Below are positions 24,595 to 34,771 of a DNA stretch of 64,000 nucleotides, in pieces. The DNA comes from Garcia nutans. Lineage: Eukaryota; Streptophyta; Magnoliopsida; Malpighiales; Euphorbiaceae. The stretch is from positions 5,146,001 to 5,210,000 of the forward strand of contig CANTUV010000010.1 in the NCBI GenBank assembly GCA_947685225.1, in the 5' to 3' direction. Both the position numbers and the translations under genes were made by a program. The stretch's first letter is position 1. Each line of letters starts with the position of its first letter. The notes under the pieces are model-generated. The model saw only the letters and a program-made list of their open reading frames with translations, had not been told where the DNA came from and made no database searches.

Positions 24595-25660
24595 GTTATA
24601 ATATATAATCAGTATATATTAAATCAAATTTCTAAGGAAATATCAAATTGCAATAATAAAATCAAATAAAATCAAAATTAAATAATCAATAAATAAAATA
24701 TATATAATTTTTAATAAATTTTATCCTATTATATATTTCTAAAACAAATCTCAAATTACATTAATTAAATCAAATAAAACCAAAATTAAATAATCAATAA
24801 ATAAACTATATATCATTTTTAATTATTTTATTCTATTATATATTTCTAAAAAAATCTCAAATTACAATATTAAAATCAAATAAAATCAAAATTAAATAAT
24901 CAATAAATAAAATATATATAATTTTTAATAAATTTTATCCTATTATATATTTATAAAACAAATCTCAAATTACAACATTAAAATCAAATAAAATCAAAAT
25001 TAAATAATCAATAAATAAAATATATATAATTTTTAATAAATTTTATCCTATTATATATTTATAAAGCAAATCTCAAATTACATTAATTAAATCAAATAAA
25101 ACATAAATTAAATAATCAATAAATAAACTATATATCATTTTTAATTATTTTTATTCTATTATATATTTCTAATAAAATCTCAAATTACAATATTAAAATC
25201 AAAACAAACCAAAATTAAATAATCAACAATTAAATAAAACAAAATAATCAAATTACAATAATAAATTTTAATTAATCTAATCCTATTAAATATTTCTAAA
25301 AAAAATAATCATATTATTAAATATTACAATAATAAACAAAATAATCAAATTACAATAATAAATTTTAATTAATCTAATCCTATTAAATATTTCTAAAAAA
25401 ACTCTCAAATTACATAAATTAAATCAAATTAAAAATTAACAATTATTAAATAAATTATATATAATTTTTAATAAATCTAATTAATAAATAAAATTAAAAA
25501 TACACAAAAATAAACATCAATCTAATTAAATAAAAAAAATCACAAATCACATAACAACAATTAAAAAACACACAAAATTAATATTTCATTAAAAAAATTA
25601 GAAAAAAATTAGAAAAAAAAATTTGACAAAAATAAAAAAATTAGAAAATATAAAAAACAC
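24595..25660 (-). repeat. 107-bp tandem repeats in the 5'-UTR intron of hAT copy A
   Basis: About six copies of an A/T-only unit follow one another. The marker word AATAATCAAT recurs at 24681, 24789, 24895, 25003 and 25111, with a variant at 25218, so spacing is 106-108 bp. Two subtypes alternate (AAAATATATATAATTTTT versus AAACTATATATCATTTTT). The block lies between a donor-like CAG/GTGTTT at about 25660 and an acceptor at about 24594 on the minus strand, so it is probably transcribed and spliced out. Confidence 0.75.
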
Positions 25661-25858
25661 CTGCTGGGAGCGGCTTGCTGCTGCTGCGGGCGGCCGGTGC
25701 GGGGCGGTGGGTGGCTGTGGTGCGGCGGTTGGCGACTCGGCGGTGCGGCTGGCCTGGCTGTGGTGCTGCTGCTGGGTTACTGGTTTGGGGACAGGGAGAG
25801 GGGGCGGGGCGGGTAGAAGCTTGAAGATGGAGAGGAAACGCAGCCCTTTTATTTTTTG

Positions 25859-26078
25859 AACCGGCCCAAGCGAAACGGCGTCGTTTCGCTTGGGCCGGTT
25901 TATCTTTTTTTTGTTAAACCCTGGCGCCGTTTCGCCAGGGATTTATTTATAAAAAAAATAGTCCCTAGCGAAACGACGCCGTTTCGCCAGGGACTAATTA
26001 ATAAAAAAAAATAAACCGAAATTGCAGCGAGGGGTTCGTCTACCCTTCGCTGCAATTCGGTCTGAGACTCAGCGGGGG
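25859..26078. repeat. row of CpG-rich palindromes near the right end of hAT copy A
   Basis: Consecutive inverted repeats: 25859-25900 (arms AACCGGCCCAAGCGAAACG), a partly deleted one at 25918-25940, one at about 25960-25995 (arms AGTCCCTRGCGAAACG), a stem around TTGCAGCGAGGGG with its partner (about 26017-26060), and CTCAGCGGGGGCTGAG (about 26067-26082). Three share the core CGAAACGRCGYCGTTTCG. They are transposon-internal, next to the probable promoter of the transposase gene. Confidence 0.85.
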
Positions 26079-26190
26079 CTGAGTTTCTTCGCTGGCTGCC
26101 GGCAACAGGTATACTCCACGTTTGGCTGCCGGCGAGGGGGGTTCGTGTGACCCCCCACGACCCCATGGTCGTTCCGCCACTATATGTAAG

Positions 26191-27037
26191 ACGCAACTTA
26201 GTAGGGTAAAGTTTGAAATACTTATGTATTATTATGTGCCTTATGGGTTTAAGGCATTTTGGATTCCCCTCTTGTTTTAATGAATTTATCTATATATTGA
26301 TATTTTTTTTTCTATATCTGTTTCGTTCATAATTCTGGAGAACAAATTGACAATCAAATAATATCAACAGGATATGCAAAAATTTATGAATGCAAGATTA
26401 AGAAGAATAGATTTATTAATTGGGAAGAATAAAGGTCGGTATAAAACAAACTTATTCAATGGTCATTATTGTTGATATATTTGGTGATATAAATATTTGT
26501 GGATGGAAAATGAAAATTAAAGTAACAGTATTTTTTTTTTGTTTTCATATTCTAATACTGTACTTTATGAAAGTAATTTAATTGAAAGTGATATATTTTA
26601 ATTAGCTTTTGGGCATTGTATTATTTATATGCAGTCAGCAGTGACACTTGCGTAAGATGTTGATTTATTAGTATGCAGACGTCGGGGCAGTCGACAAGCT
26701 CATCAAGAAATTTTACTACAAAAAATTTCTCCAAAATTCAGAACAGCTAATCGCTTTCAAAACGATTTTAATATCATTCCATTCAAAATTTATTATTTTA
26801 TTTTAGTTTGTTTAATATTATCAATTGAATGATTATTAATTTTGTAATTATATTAATTTTTTTTAGTATAAATCATTATTTCAGAGTTGAATAGATAAAA
26901 ACGATAAAACTCTGCTGATTTTTAGCTTAACTTTACGGATGATTATTATATTAAAAATTTTGATTAAGCAATTATTAATATTTGACTTCAATACTATCCA
27001 TTCTACTTAATCAGGTAAAACAGTGGTGTAAATCGTC
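26191..27037. other. spacer and upstream region of the UGT remnant
   Basis: AT-rich with no gene. The last part would contain the original promoter of the glycosyltransferase gene. Confidence 0.45.
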
Positions 27038-27045
27038 TATAAATA
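27038..27045 (+). promoter_or_regulatory. candidate TATA box of the UGT74-like gene
   Basis: TATAAATA lies 36 bp before the ATG at 27081. The spacing is tight, so the leader would be very short; ATG 27099 is the alternative start. Relic of the original promoter. Confidence 0.45.
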
Positions 27046-27080
27046 TCGTCATTTTGGTCACTGACGACTCACATTTGCAA

Positions 27081-28516
27081 ATGACGAGCAAAAAGAAAAT
27101 GAAGGAAACAGAATACAAAGGCCATGTTGTGGTTCTTCCATATCCAAGCCAGGGCCACATCAACCTCTTCTCCAATTCGCGAAGCGTTTGGCCTCCAAAG
27201 GTCTCAAAGCTACATTAGCTACAACCCATTACACAATCAACTCCATATGGGCTCCAAACGTTGCCGTTTAACCCATTTCCGATGGCTTTGACTACGGTGG
27301 CTTTTCTCAGGCAAAGAACGGTGACTTGTACCTTAAGTCATTTAAAGCTAATGGCTCAAGAGCTCTGTCTCTGCTCATTCAAAAATACCAAAACTCAAAA
27401 TATGCAGTTAATTGTATTGTGTATGATTCTTTTATGCCATGGGCTCTTGATGTAGCCAAGCAACATGGCATCTATGGAGCTCCATTTTTCACTAATTCAG
27501 CCTCTGTTTCTAACATTTTCTGTGGTCTACACCATGGCTTTGTTACTCTACATCTGGAGTCGGAGAAAATGCCTTTGTCAATCCCTGGATTGCCTCCATT
27601 AAATTTCTGTGACTTGCCAACGTTTCTCAGGTTCCCAGAGAGCTATCCAGCTTATTTAGAGATGAAATTGAGTCAATTTTCTAATACACACATGGCTGAC
27701 TGGATTTTTGCGAACAGCTTTGAAGAATTAGAGAGCAAGGTCTATAATTGTCTAATTGCTTTATTAATTTTTTTTTTGAAAAAAAAATTAGTGTGGATTT
27801 TGAATAGAATTCTAGTACTACTTGGTCAAATATGTACAAACAGGAGGCTAAGGGGATATCAAAACTTTGGCCGGCGAAACTGATAGGTCCGATGGTTCCA
27901 TCTTTCTGCGTGGATGGCAGGATTGAAGAGGATAAAGGATATGGAGCAAGTTTATGGAACCCAGTTGGAGAAGAGTGTCTTAGATGGCTAGAAACAAAGC
28001 AAACTCAATCAGTAGTGTACATTTCTTTTGGAAGTATGGTCTCATCAGCAGTAGAACAAATAGAAGAAATTGCATGGGGCCTGACGGAAAGTAACTTAAA
28101 TTTCTTGTGGGTTGTAAGAGAATCAGAAAGGGGTAAACTTCCAACTGAATTCATAGATTCAATTGGTGAGAAAGGTCTAATAGTGACATGGTGTAACCAG
28201 CTTGAAATGCTGGCACACCAAGCCATAGGGTGCTTTGTGACTCATTGTGGGTGGAATTCTACACTTGAAGCTTTAAGCATTGGCGTGCCGATGGTGGGTA
28301 TGCCACATTGGGCCGACCAGGTGCCTAAAGCTAAGTTTATAGAAGAGATTTGGAAGGTAGGGGTTAGAGGGAAAGAAGATGAGGAAGGAATAGTGAGAAA
28401 GCAAGAAGTGAGCAGATGTTTGAAGGAATTAATGATTGGAAAGAAAAGCCAAGAATTAAAGAAAAATGCAAGAGTATGGAAACAAGTAGCTAGAAAGCAG
28501 TTAATGAAGGAGGGAG
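27081..28516 (+). pseudogene. UGT74-like UDP-glycosyltransferase, main part (broken)
   Basis: Plant family 1 UGT, which transfers a sugar from UDP-sugar to a small acceptor in the cytosol. The N-terminus shows HVVVLPYPSQGHIN with the catalytic-type His. The single intron (27740-27843, after the SFEELESK motif) is placed as in the UGT74 group. The C-terminal half has a complete 44-residue PSPG donor-binding box, from WCNQLEMLAHQAIG through HCGWNSTLEA to HWADQ (about 28190-28320). Lesions: a two-base deletion near 27164 just after GHIN shifts the frame, TAA at 27269-27271 lies in the otherwise readable continuation, and a 4.2-kb hAT element interrupts the last exon after 28516. The rest from about 27272 to 28516 is open across the splice. 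Similarity points to UGT74, but the acceptor cannot be predicted. Not functional as read. Confidence 0.9.
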
Positions 28517-28675
28517 CAGTGGCGGAACCAGAAATTTATCGAGGGGGGGGTCAAAATTTATACAGAATAAAAATTACAGACGAGTTCACAATAAAATTAA
28601 ACATTTAATATTACAGTATCAATAGTTCAAAAATTAATTTGTGCTATCAGGTTGACTACGACTAAGAGACGATAA

Positions 28676-31146
28676 TTATATCCTACGAGTCTGCATTTTT
28701 TGAAAACGTTGCATAACAGCCTCATTTTCAATTTTTAAAAAAATTTCTCTCTCCACATAACAAATCAAACAGTCACTCAAAAATTCATCTCCCATCTTAT
28801 TGCGCAAATCCGTCTTGATAATGTTCATTGCTGAAAAAGCTCTTTCGACAGTAACAGTTGCAACAGGTAAGACTAACGCCAACTTGATAAGCAGATAGAC
28901 CAAAGAAAACATAGTGTCATAACCTGTCTCAACCATTTTCTGAGCAAGAGCTCCAATATCATCTAGATCAGAGAAAGCTATATTTCTTCTTACATCAGCA
29001 ATGTAAGTCTCAAGTTGATCTTCAAGTACCATCCGATCAGTACTCGTGAAATCAAATGGATATAGTTCAGCGAGATGAAGTAATTTAGAAAGCTGGAAGC
29101 TGGAGAATGAGTTTCTATGAGAAAGACAAGCAATGCATGAAAGCAATTCCGTACTTGATTCTGTAAAGCGATTTTCCATTTCTTGAGCAATGAAATCAAT
29201 AACCTAAAATTTGGATGAAAAAATATTAGGTAATAGCATAATAAAAAGTTAAATATAATATTAATTAATAAAATAGTACCTGACAAAAAATTTCTACTCG
29301 AAAGTGGTGGTAATAAGTAATTGGAGTACCAACACGCTTAGATCTTAGATAACCTGCATTATCTTCCATATTAAGCACTGCGATATCATGATCTATACAA
29401 AAATCATTAACAATGTCCAGTAATTTATTCCATCCATCCTCCCTGAAGCTTTGCAATGCTTGTTTAACAGTTGCAATTAAATGAATTGCATTAACAATAT
29501 TTTGATCATTTCTTTGTAAGGCTTGAGATAAATCATTTGTCATTCCTAAAAGTTTTCTCATCAAGAAAGCAATGAAAATAAATTCATAACTTCCCATTTT
29601 ATCAAGCAAGCCCACAACTGCCCCTCGATTTCTCAGATCAGAACCATCCTCAAAAATATTCTCAAGAACCTCTTTCACAGGAGACCACATTGAGAGAAGA
29701 CGCACAATTGTTTTATAATGAGAACCCCATCGCGTGTCACCAGGTCGAGCTAAATTTGTTTCTTGATGCAAGCCTCTTCCAGTTTGAATATCACCACTTT
29801 CTAGACGCTGAACTACTTCATCATGTTGTTTTTGACGGAGAGCATCCCTCCTTTTACATGAAACTCCAACAATGTTTGCAATCATTGCAACATAATCAAA
29901 AAAATTACTTACAAATCTATTGCTCCTTGCTGTTGCAACAAGTACTAATTGGAGCTGATGAGCGAAACAATGAATGTGCCTTGCCGAAGGATTTTCATTT
30001 AAAATGAGAGTTTTTAACCCGTTGAATTCACCTCGCATATTGGAAGCTCCATCATAACCCTGACCTCTAACTCTGCTTATTGATAACCCATGTTTTGCCA
30101 GGAAATCATCAAGTGCACTTTTCAAAGACAAAGCAGATGTATCACTCACGTGTACTACTCCAATTAATCGCTCAACCACTTGTCCCAATTTGTTAACATA
30201 TCTCAATACCACAGCCATTTGCTCCTTTACTGAATTATCACGAGCCTCATCAATTAATAAGGAGTAGAAGTCATCTCCAATATCATTAACAATGGCTTGT
30301 GTCGTCTCCAAAGTACAAGCACTAACTATTTGCTTCTGGATTAATGGAGAGGTGAGTTGATTATTACCAGGAGCATTTGAGTTAACTGCATTCCCAACAT
30401 CAACACTGCGATCGCTGTACCAACTAAGAAGTGAAAGAAAATTACCCCGATTTGTTGAATTCACCGACTCATCATGCCCGCGAAAAAGCCAACCCTTGAA
30501 CTAGAAGAAAACGAATGCAATCAACAATAGCGGTCAAACGAGTGCGGTAAGTAATCTCAATCTCATGACTATGAGAAGATAAGACATGAGACACACTTTG
30601 TCTCTGGTTTTTAAAACCAACATATTGCATTCTAGCATAATTGTGTGGACTATTTGGACCCCCAACATGTTCATTAAACCTCTCCATTGCTTTTTTCCAA
30701 TTGCGAAATCCAATATCTGTGAAGACATTATCCCCATGCTTGGAGCCTCTATTTGATCTAAAAAGATAACACCAAAAACAAAAAGCCGCATCTTTACTAA
30801 TACTATATTCCAACCACTCATATTTAGAGAACCAGTGATCTCTAAAGCTTCTCATAATTTTTGAAAAATTTGTTTGTGGAAAATTATGCCCAATTGGTTG
30901 ACAAGGTCCTTTAATCACATATTGTCTCCTAACATCATCTCTAATCCCAACATCAAACCCATCAATGGGTTTACGCAATGCGGAATCACTAATAATATTA
31001 TCTAAATTTAACTCTGGACGTCCTTTTTTATTGCTAGTTTCTTCGCCAATTGCGTGATTACTTGATGTTGAAATTGGTTTGGAAATATTTGAAGATTCAC
31101 CACATTCATTCCGCACTCTCTTTGTCTTGATTAAAAATTTATCCAT
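28676..31146 (-). pseudogene. TTF-type hAT transposase, copy B (one frameshift)
   Basis: Same gene as in copy A, with exons 31146-29280 and 29203-28676. The A-run at 30483-30487 has five bases against four in copy A. This shifts frame after the block LLVQGLAF and ends the first part at 30472. Everything after it is open in the shifted frame. This copy keeps features lost in copy A: the TRWGSH motif (as GDTRWGSH) and the complete C-terminus ending MQTRRI. Without the extra base the gene would encode 797 residues. The single homopolymer lesion could be a sequencing error; if so, copy B is the better candidate for a working transposase. Confidence 0.85.
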
Positions 31147-31149
31147 TTC

Positions 31150-32225
31150 TGTTATAATATATAATCAATATATATTAAATCAAATTTCTAAGGAAATCTC
31201 AAATTGCAATAATAAAATCAAATAAAATCAAAATTAAATAATCAATAAATAAAATATATATAATTTTTAATAAATTTTATCCTATTATATATTTCTAAAA
31301 CAAATCTCAAATTACATTAATTAAATCAAATAAAACCAAAATTAAATAATCAATAAATAAACTATATATCATTTTTAATTATTTTATTCTATTATATATT
31401 TCTAAAAAAATCTCAAATTACAATATTAAAATCAAATAAAATCAAAATTAAATAATCAATAAATAAAATATATATAATTTTTAATAAATTTTATCCTATT
31501 ATATATTTATAAAACAAATCTCAAATTACAACATTAAAATCAAATAAAATCAAAATTAAATAATCAATAAATAAAATATATATAATTTTTAATAAATTTT
31601 ATCCTATTATATATTTATAAAGCAAATCTCAAATTACATTAATTAAATCAAATAAAACATAAATTAAATAATCAATAAATAAACTATATATCATTTTTAA
31701 TTATTTTTATTCTATTATAAATTTCTAATAAAATCTCAAATTACAATATTAAAATCAAAACAAACCAAAATTAAATAATCAACAATTAAATAAAATAAAA
31801 TAATCAAATTACAATAATAAATTTTAATTAATCTAATCCTATTAAATATTTCTAAAAAAAATAATCCTATTATTAAATATTACAATAATAAACAAAATAA
31901 TCAAATTACAATAATAAATTTTAATTAATCTAATCCTATTAAATATTTCTAAAAAAACTCTCAAATTACATAAATTAAATCAAATTAAAAATTAACAATT
32001 ATTAAATAAATTATATATAATTTTTAATAAATCTAATTAATAAATAAAATTAAAAATAAACAAAAATAAACATCAATCTAATTAAATAAAAAAAAATCAC
32101 AAATCACATAACAACAATTAAACAACACACAAAATTAATATTTCATTAAAAAAATTATAAAAAAACTAGAAATTTTTTTTTGACAAAAATAAAAAAATTA
32201 TAAAAAAAATTAGAAAATATAAAAA
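31150..32225 (-). repeat. 107-bp tandem repeats in the 5'-UTR intron of hAT copy B
   Basis: Same array and same order of subtypes as in copy A, with only scattered substitutions, so the array existed before the two copies separated. Confidence 0.72.
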
Positions 32226-32428
32226 ATACCTGCTGGGGGCGGCCGGTGCGGGGCGGTGGGTGGTTGTGGTGCGGCGGTCGGCGACTCGGCGGTGCGACTG
32301 GCCTGGCTGTGGTGCTGCTGCTGGGTTACTGGTTTGGGGACAGGGAGAGGGGGCGAGGCGGGCAGAAGCTTGAAGATGGAGAGGAAGGGCTGCGTTTTAA
32401 AACGCAGCCCTTTTTATTTTTTGAACCG

Positions 32429-32658
32429 CCCCAAGCGAAACGGCGTTGTTTCGCTTGGGCCGGTTTATTTTTTTTTTGTTAAACCCCTGGCGAAACGGCG
32501 CCGTTTCGCCAGGGGTTTATTTATAAAAAAAATAGTCCTTGGCGAAATGACGCCGTTTCGCCAGGGACTAATTAATAAAAAAAAAACCGAAATTGCAGCG
32601 AGGGGTTCGTCTACCCCTCGCTGCAATTCGGTCTGAAACTCAGCGGGGGCTGAGTTTC
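32429..32658. repeat. five consecutive CpG-rich palindromes in hAT copy B
   Basis: 32429-32460 (near-perfect), 32481-32518 (perfect 38-bp palindrome; half-site AAACCCCTGGCGAAACGGC), 32533-32570, 32586-32632 (long arms around a TCGTCT loop) and 32635-32658. The first three share CGAAAYGRCGYYGTTTCG. Copy A lost part of the second palindrome's left arm. Confidence 0.9.
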
Positions 32659-32752
32659 TTCGCTGACTGCTGGCAACAGGTATACTCCACATCTGGCTGC
32701 GGACGAGGGGGGTCGTGTGGCCCCCCACGACCCCATGGTCGTTCCGCCACTG

Positions 32753-32860
32753 GGAGGGAGCTCTGACAAGAATATTAATGATTTTGTTGAGCGTCTGATG
32801 TTTGCTAATAGCAAGAAAGGAGAAAGTGATGAGGTTTTGAATGCTTATTATTGGAGTTGA
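32753..32860 (+). pseudogene. UGT74-like glycosyltransferase, last part of final exon
   Basis: After the transposon and its duplicated target, the UGT C-terminus resumes with SSDKNINDFVERLMFANS and ends at TGA 32858-32860. Removing the element and one TSD copy leaves the two halves in different frames, so a further small indel exists at or near the insertion point. This piece confirms that the insertion is inside the gene rather than beyond it. Confidence 0.85.
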
Positions 32861-34040
32861 TTTCACTAATATTATCTCTGCTTCGTTCTCGTTTTCTTTT
32901 CACATGTTCCAGTTGATGTTTTTATTTATTTCAATGACTTTATTCAGCAGTAGGCAGAACATTTAATCTCTTGTTATGCATTTGGAATTATATACCATTC
33001 CATCAATTGTTTACCATCAGAATTTTTTTTCTTCTGAATATATTTCAATTTGGTAGTTTGAAAAGGAATGGAATTCTTTTCAAAAATACAAAACGAAAAT
33101 TCATAAAAAAAAATAATGGTCATTCAATAGCAGCAGAATCGACTCTGCATAAGAAAGTCCATGTCCATGCACGTAATCAATCCTGAATTTAGTACAAAAT
33201 CAGTTATTTCATGATATTCATGCACATTATCAATACTCAGATGGTGTATCTTCAAATCTTTAAACAAGAATCATAAAACTGTTCAGAGTGGGTAATGGAG
33301 TTAGTTTTTGCCTAGATTGAAACGCAAAAGTCGTAAATATTAATTTCCACAAAGATATATTCTGAATGAAACTTACGTATTGTTTTTTTTTATTTTCTCC
33401 CCTCTCCATTACTGTTCATTAAAATTTCTACATTACCATATCCCTTTACTTTTATTTTTTTCTAACGTATTTTTGCAGTTTCCTTCGATATCCATTCCTG
33501 TATTTGTTGTGGCCAAATGTCTAGTCTCAATTGAACTTTGTAATGCACTATGCTTTGGTTTTGATTTTAGTTTTCTTTTATTGTAAATCATTTATTTATT
33601 TTTCCGTTTTGATTTCAGTTTTTTCACGTTTCTGTTTATTTTTAGCTTTCAAATATAATGGTATAGGAATTTTTTATTCTTCAAATATAACGCAATCCAT
33701 GTATACGATAAAATATTTTATAGGAAGAGTTTTTAATTTTTTAGTTTTCAGTTTATATATAGTAATCATACAATCTTTAGACACTGTTATCTCTTTGCAA
33801 TGCAACTCACATGTATATGTAATATATTTGTCATATAATTAAATAGATGAATAGATGAAAAATTCTAACACGATTTTGGTCTATATTGCCACTCATAAAT
33901 TTGGCTAATTATAAATTTTAATTTAAAAATAAAAATTAATTAAAATCATTTTTTTAAAAAAATATTATAATTTAAATCAAAATTTATGATTGATTTGGCC
34001 TATAAATATATATATAGACCATGTCCATAATAAAATTTTT
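32861..34040. other. downstream flank of the UGT remnant
   Basis: AT-rich, pyrimidine-rich stretches. No gene supported. Short open frames at 33380-33842 are low-complexity Phe/Ile/Ser-rich readings of T-rich DNA. Confidence 0.4.
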
Positions 34041-34070
34041 CATAAGTAGACATATATATTTATATAAGTA

Positions 34071-34310
34071 ATTATTCATCTTTAATGTGTTATATATATT
34101 TACTTATATGTAACATATATATATATATATAAGTAAATATATGTTCATATAAATAATTATTCTTCTTTAATTTATTATATATATTTACTTATATATAACA
34201 TTGATGTTATACTTATGAGTAACAATTCTTCTCTAATCTACTATATATATTTACTTACATATAACATAAATGTTCATATAAATAACTAACATTTTTTTTT
34301 TGAAGAAATA
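34071..34310. repeat. AT-rich imperfect tandem repeat, about 3 copies
   Basis: The block ATTCTTCTTTAATTTATTAT followed by TATATTTACTTATATRTAAC recurs near 34071, 34154 and 34220 at unequal spacing (83 and 66 bp). Part of it is palindromic (TACTTATA with TATAAGTA). Confidence 0.6.
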
Positions 34311-34319
34311 ACTAACATT

Positions 34320-34757
34320 TTTCTAATGTAAGGATAGCATGTTTTTAATATGCCTATTTTCATCGTATTTTTAAATTTTTTTCTTTGTGGAGTATTTTTA
34401 AAACTTTTTTATTGTACTCTTGAAAACCAATTTTGTCAAATTATTTTTTGTAAATTTCCTTTATTACTTTCATCACTTATAATCCGGTTCCAAATCAATA
34501 TCCAAGTCAAAACCGTTATTCGCATTTGATTTTAGAGGCATTTATAAAATTACCTAAAAAAATAAATTTTATTTTAAAAATATTAAAAAATAAAAATAAT
34601 TATTCTTTTATAAAAAGTTAAATTAAAATTTTAAAAATACCTAACTCCTCGCTAAAATAATTTTTAAAAAAAAATATTTCTCCTCGCTAAAATAATTTTT
34701 TTTAAAAATATATTTCTTCTCTTACTACAATTAATATTTTACTTCAATTTTAACTTC
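34320..34757. other. AT-rich spacer before the RTE element
   Basis: No gene. Contains a short direct repeat of CTCGCTAAAATAATTTTT (about 34651 and 34683). Confidence 0.4.
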
Positions 34758-34771
34758 TTTTTTAAACTTCA

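Larger units (their letters stand above)
21963..26182 (-). mobile_element. hAT transposon copy A (TTF-type), 4.2 kb, perfect TSD
   Basis: Flanked by identical TATGTAAG at 21955-21962 and 26183-26190. The left end starts CAGTGGCGGAACCAG; the right end is its inverse apart from the last base (GTTCCGCCACTA). The order on the minus strand is: GC-rich end with palindromes and probable promoter/leader (26182-25660), a 5'-UTR intron of about 1.06 kb made of 107-bp tandem repeats, then the two-exon transposase gene (24590-22181). Sister of the copy at 28517-32752, about 98% identical by eye in the coding part. Confidence 0.95.
28517..32752 (-). mobile_element. hAT transposon copy B (TTF-type), 4.2 kb, inside the UGT gene
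   Basis: Flanked by identical GGAGGGAG at 28509-28516 and 32753-32760. Termini are CAGTGGCGGAACCAG and its inverse, ending GTTCCGCCACTG. It has the same architecture as copy A: transposase on the minus strand (31146-28676), 107-bp repeat intron (31150-32225), and the palindrome-rich GC end (32226-32752). It is inserted in the last UGT exon in the opposite transcriptional direction. Confidence 0.96.

Noticed and set aside
24595..25260. Tandem array considered as a CRISPR-like or centromeric repeat
   Set aside because: Plant nuclear context, A/T-only units without spacers, confined to a transposon intron and only about six copies long.
25623..26196. GC-rich open frames on both strands (Gly/Ala/Trp-rich and others), also at 32246-32866
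   Set aside because: They arise from the palindromic GC-rich end of the hAT elements, differ between the two copies by frame-breaking indels, and show no protein family.
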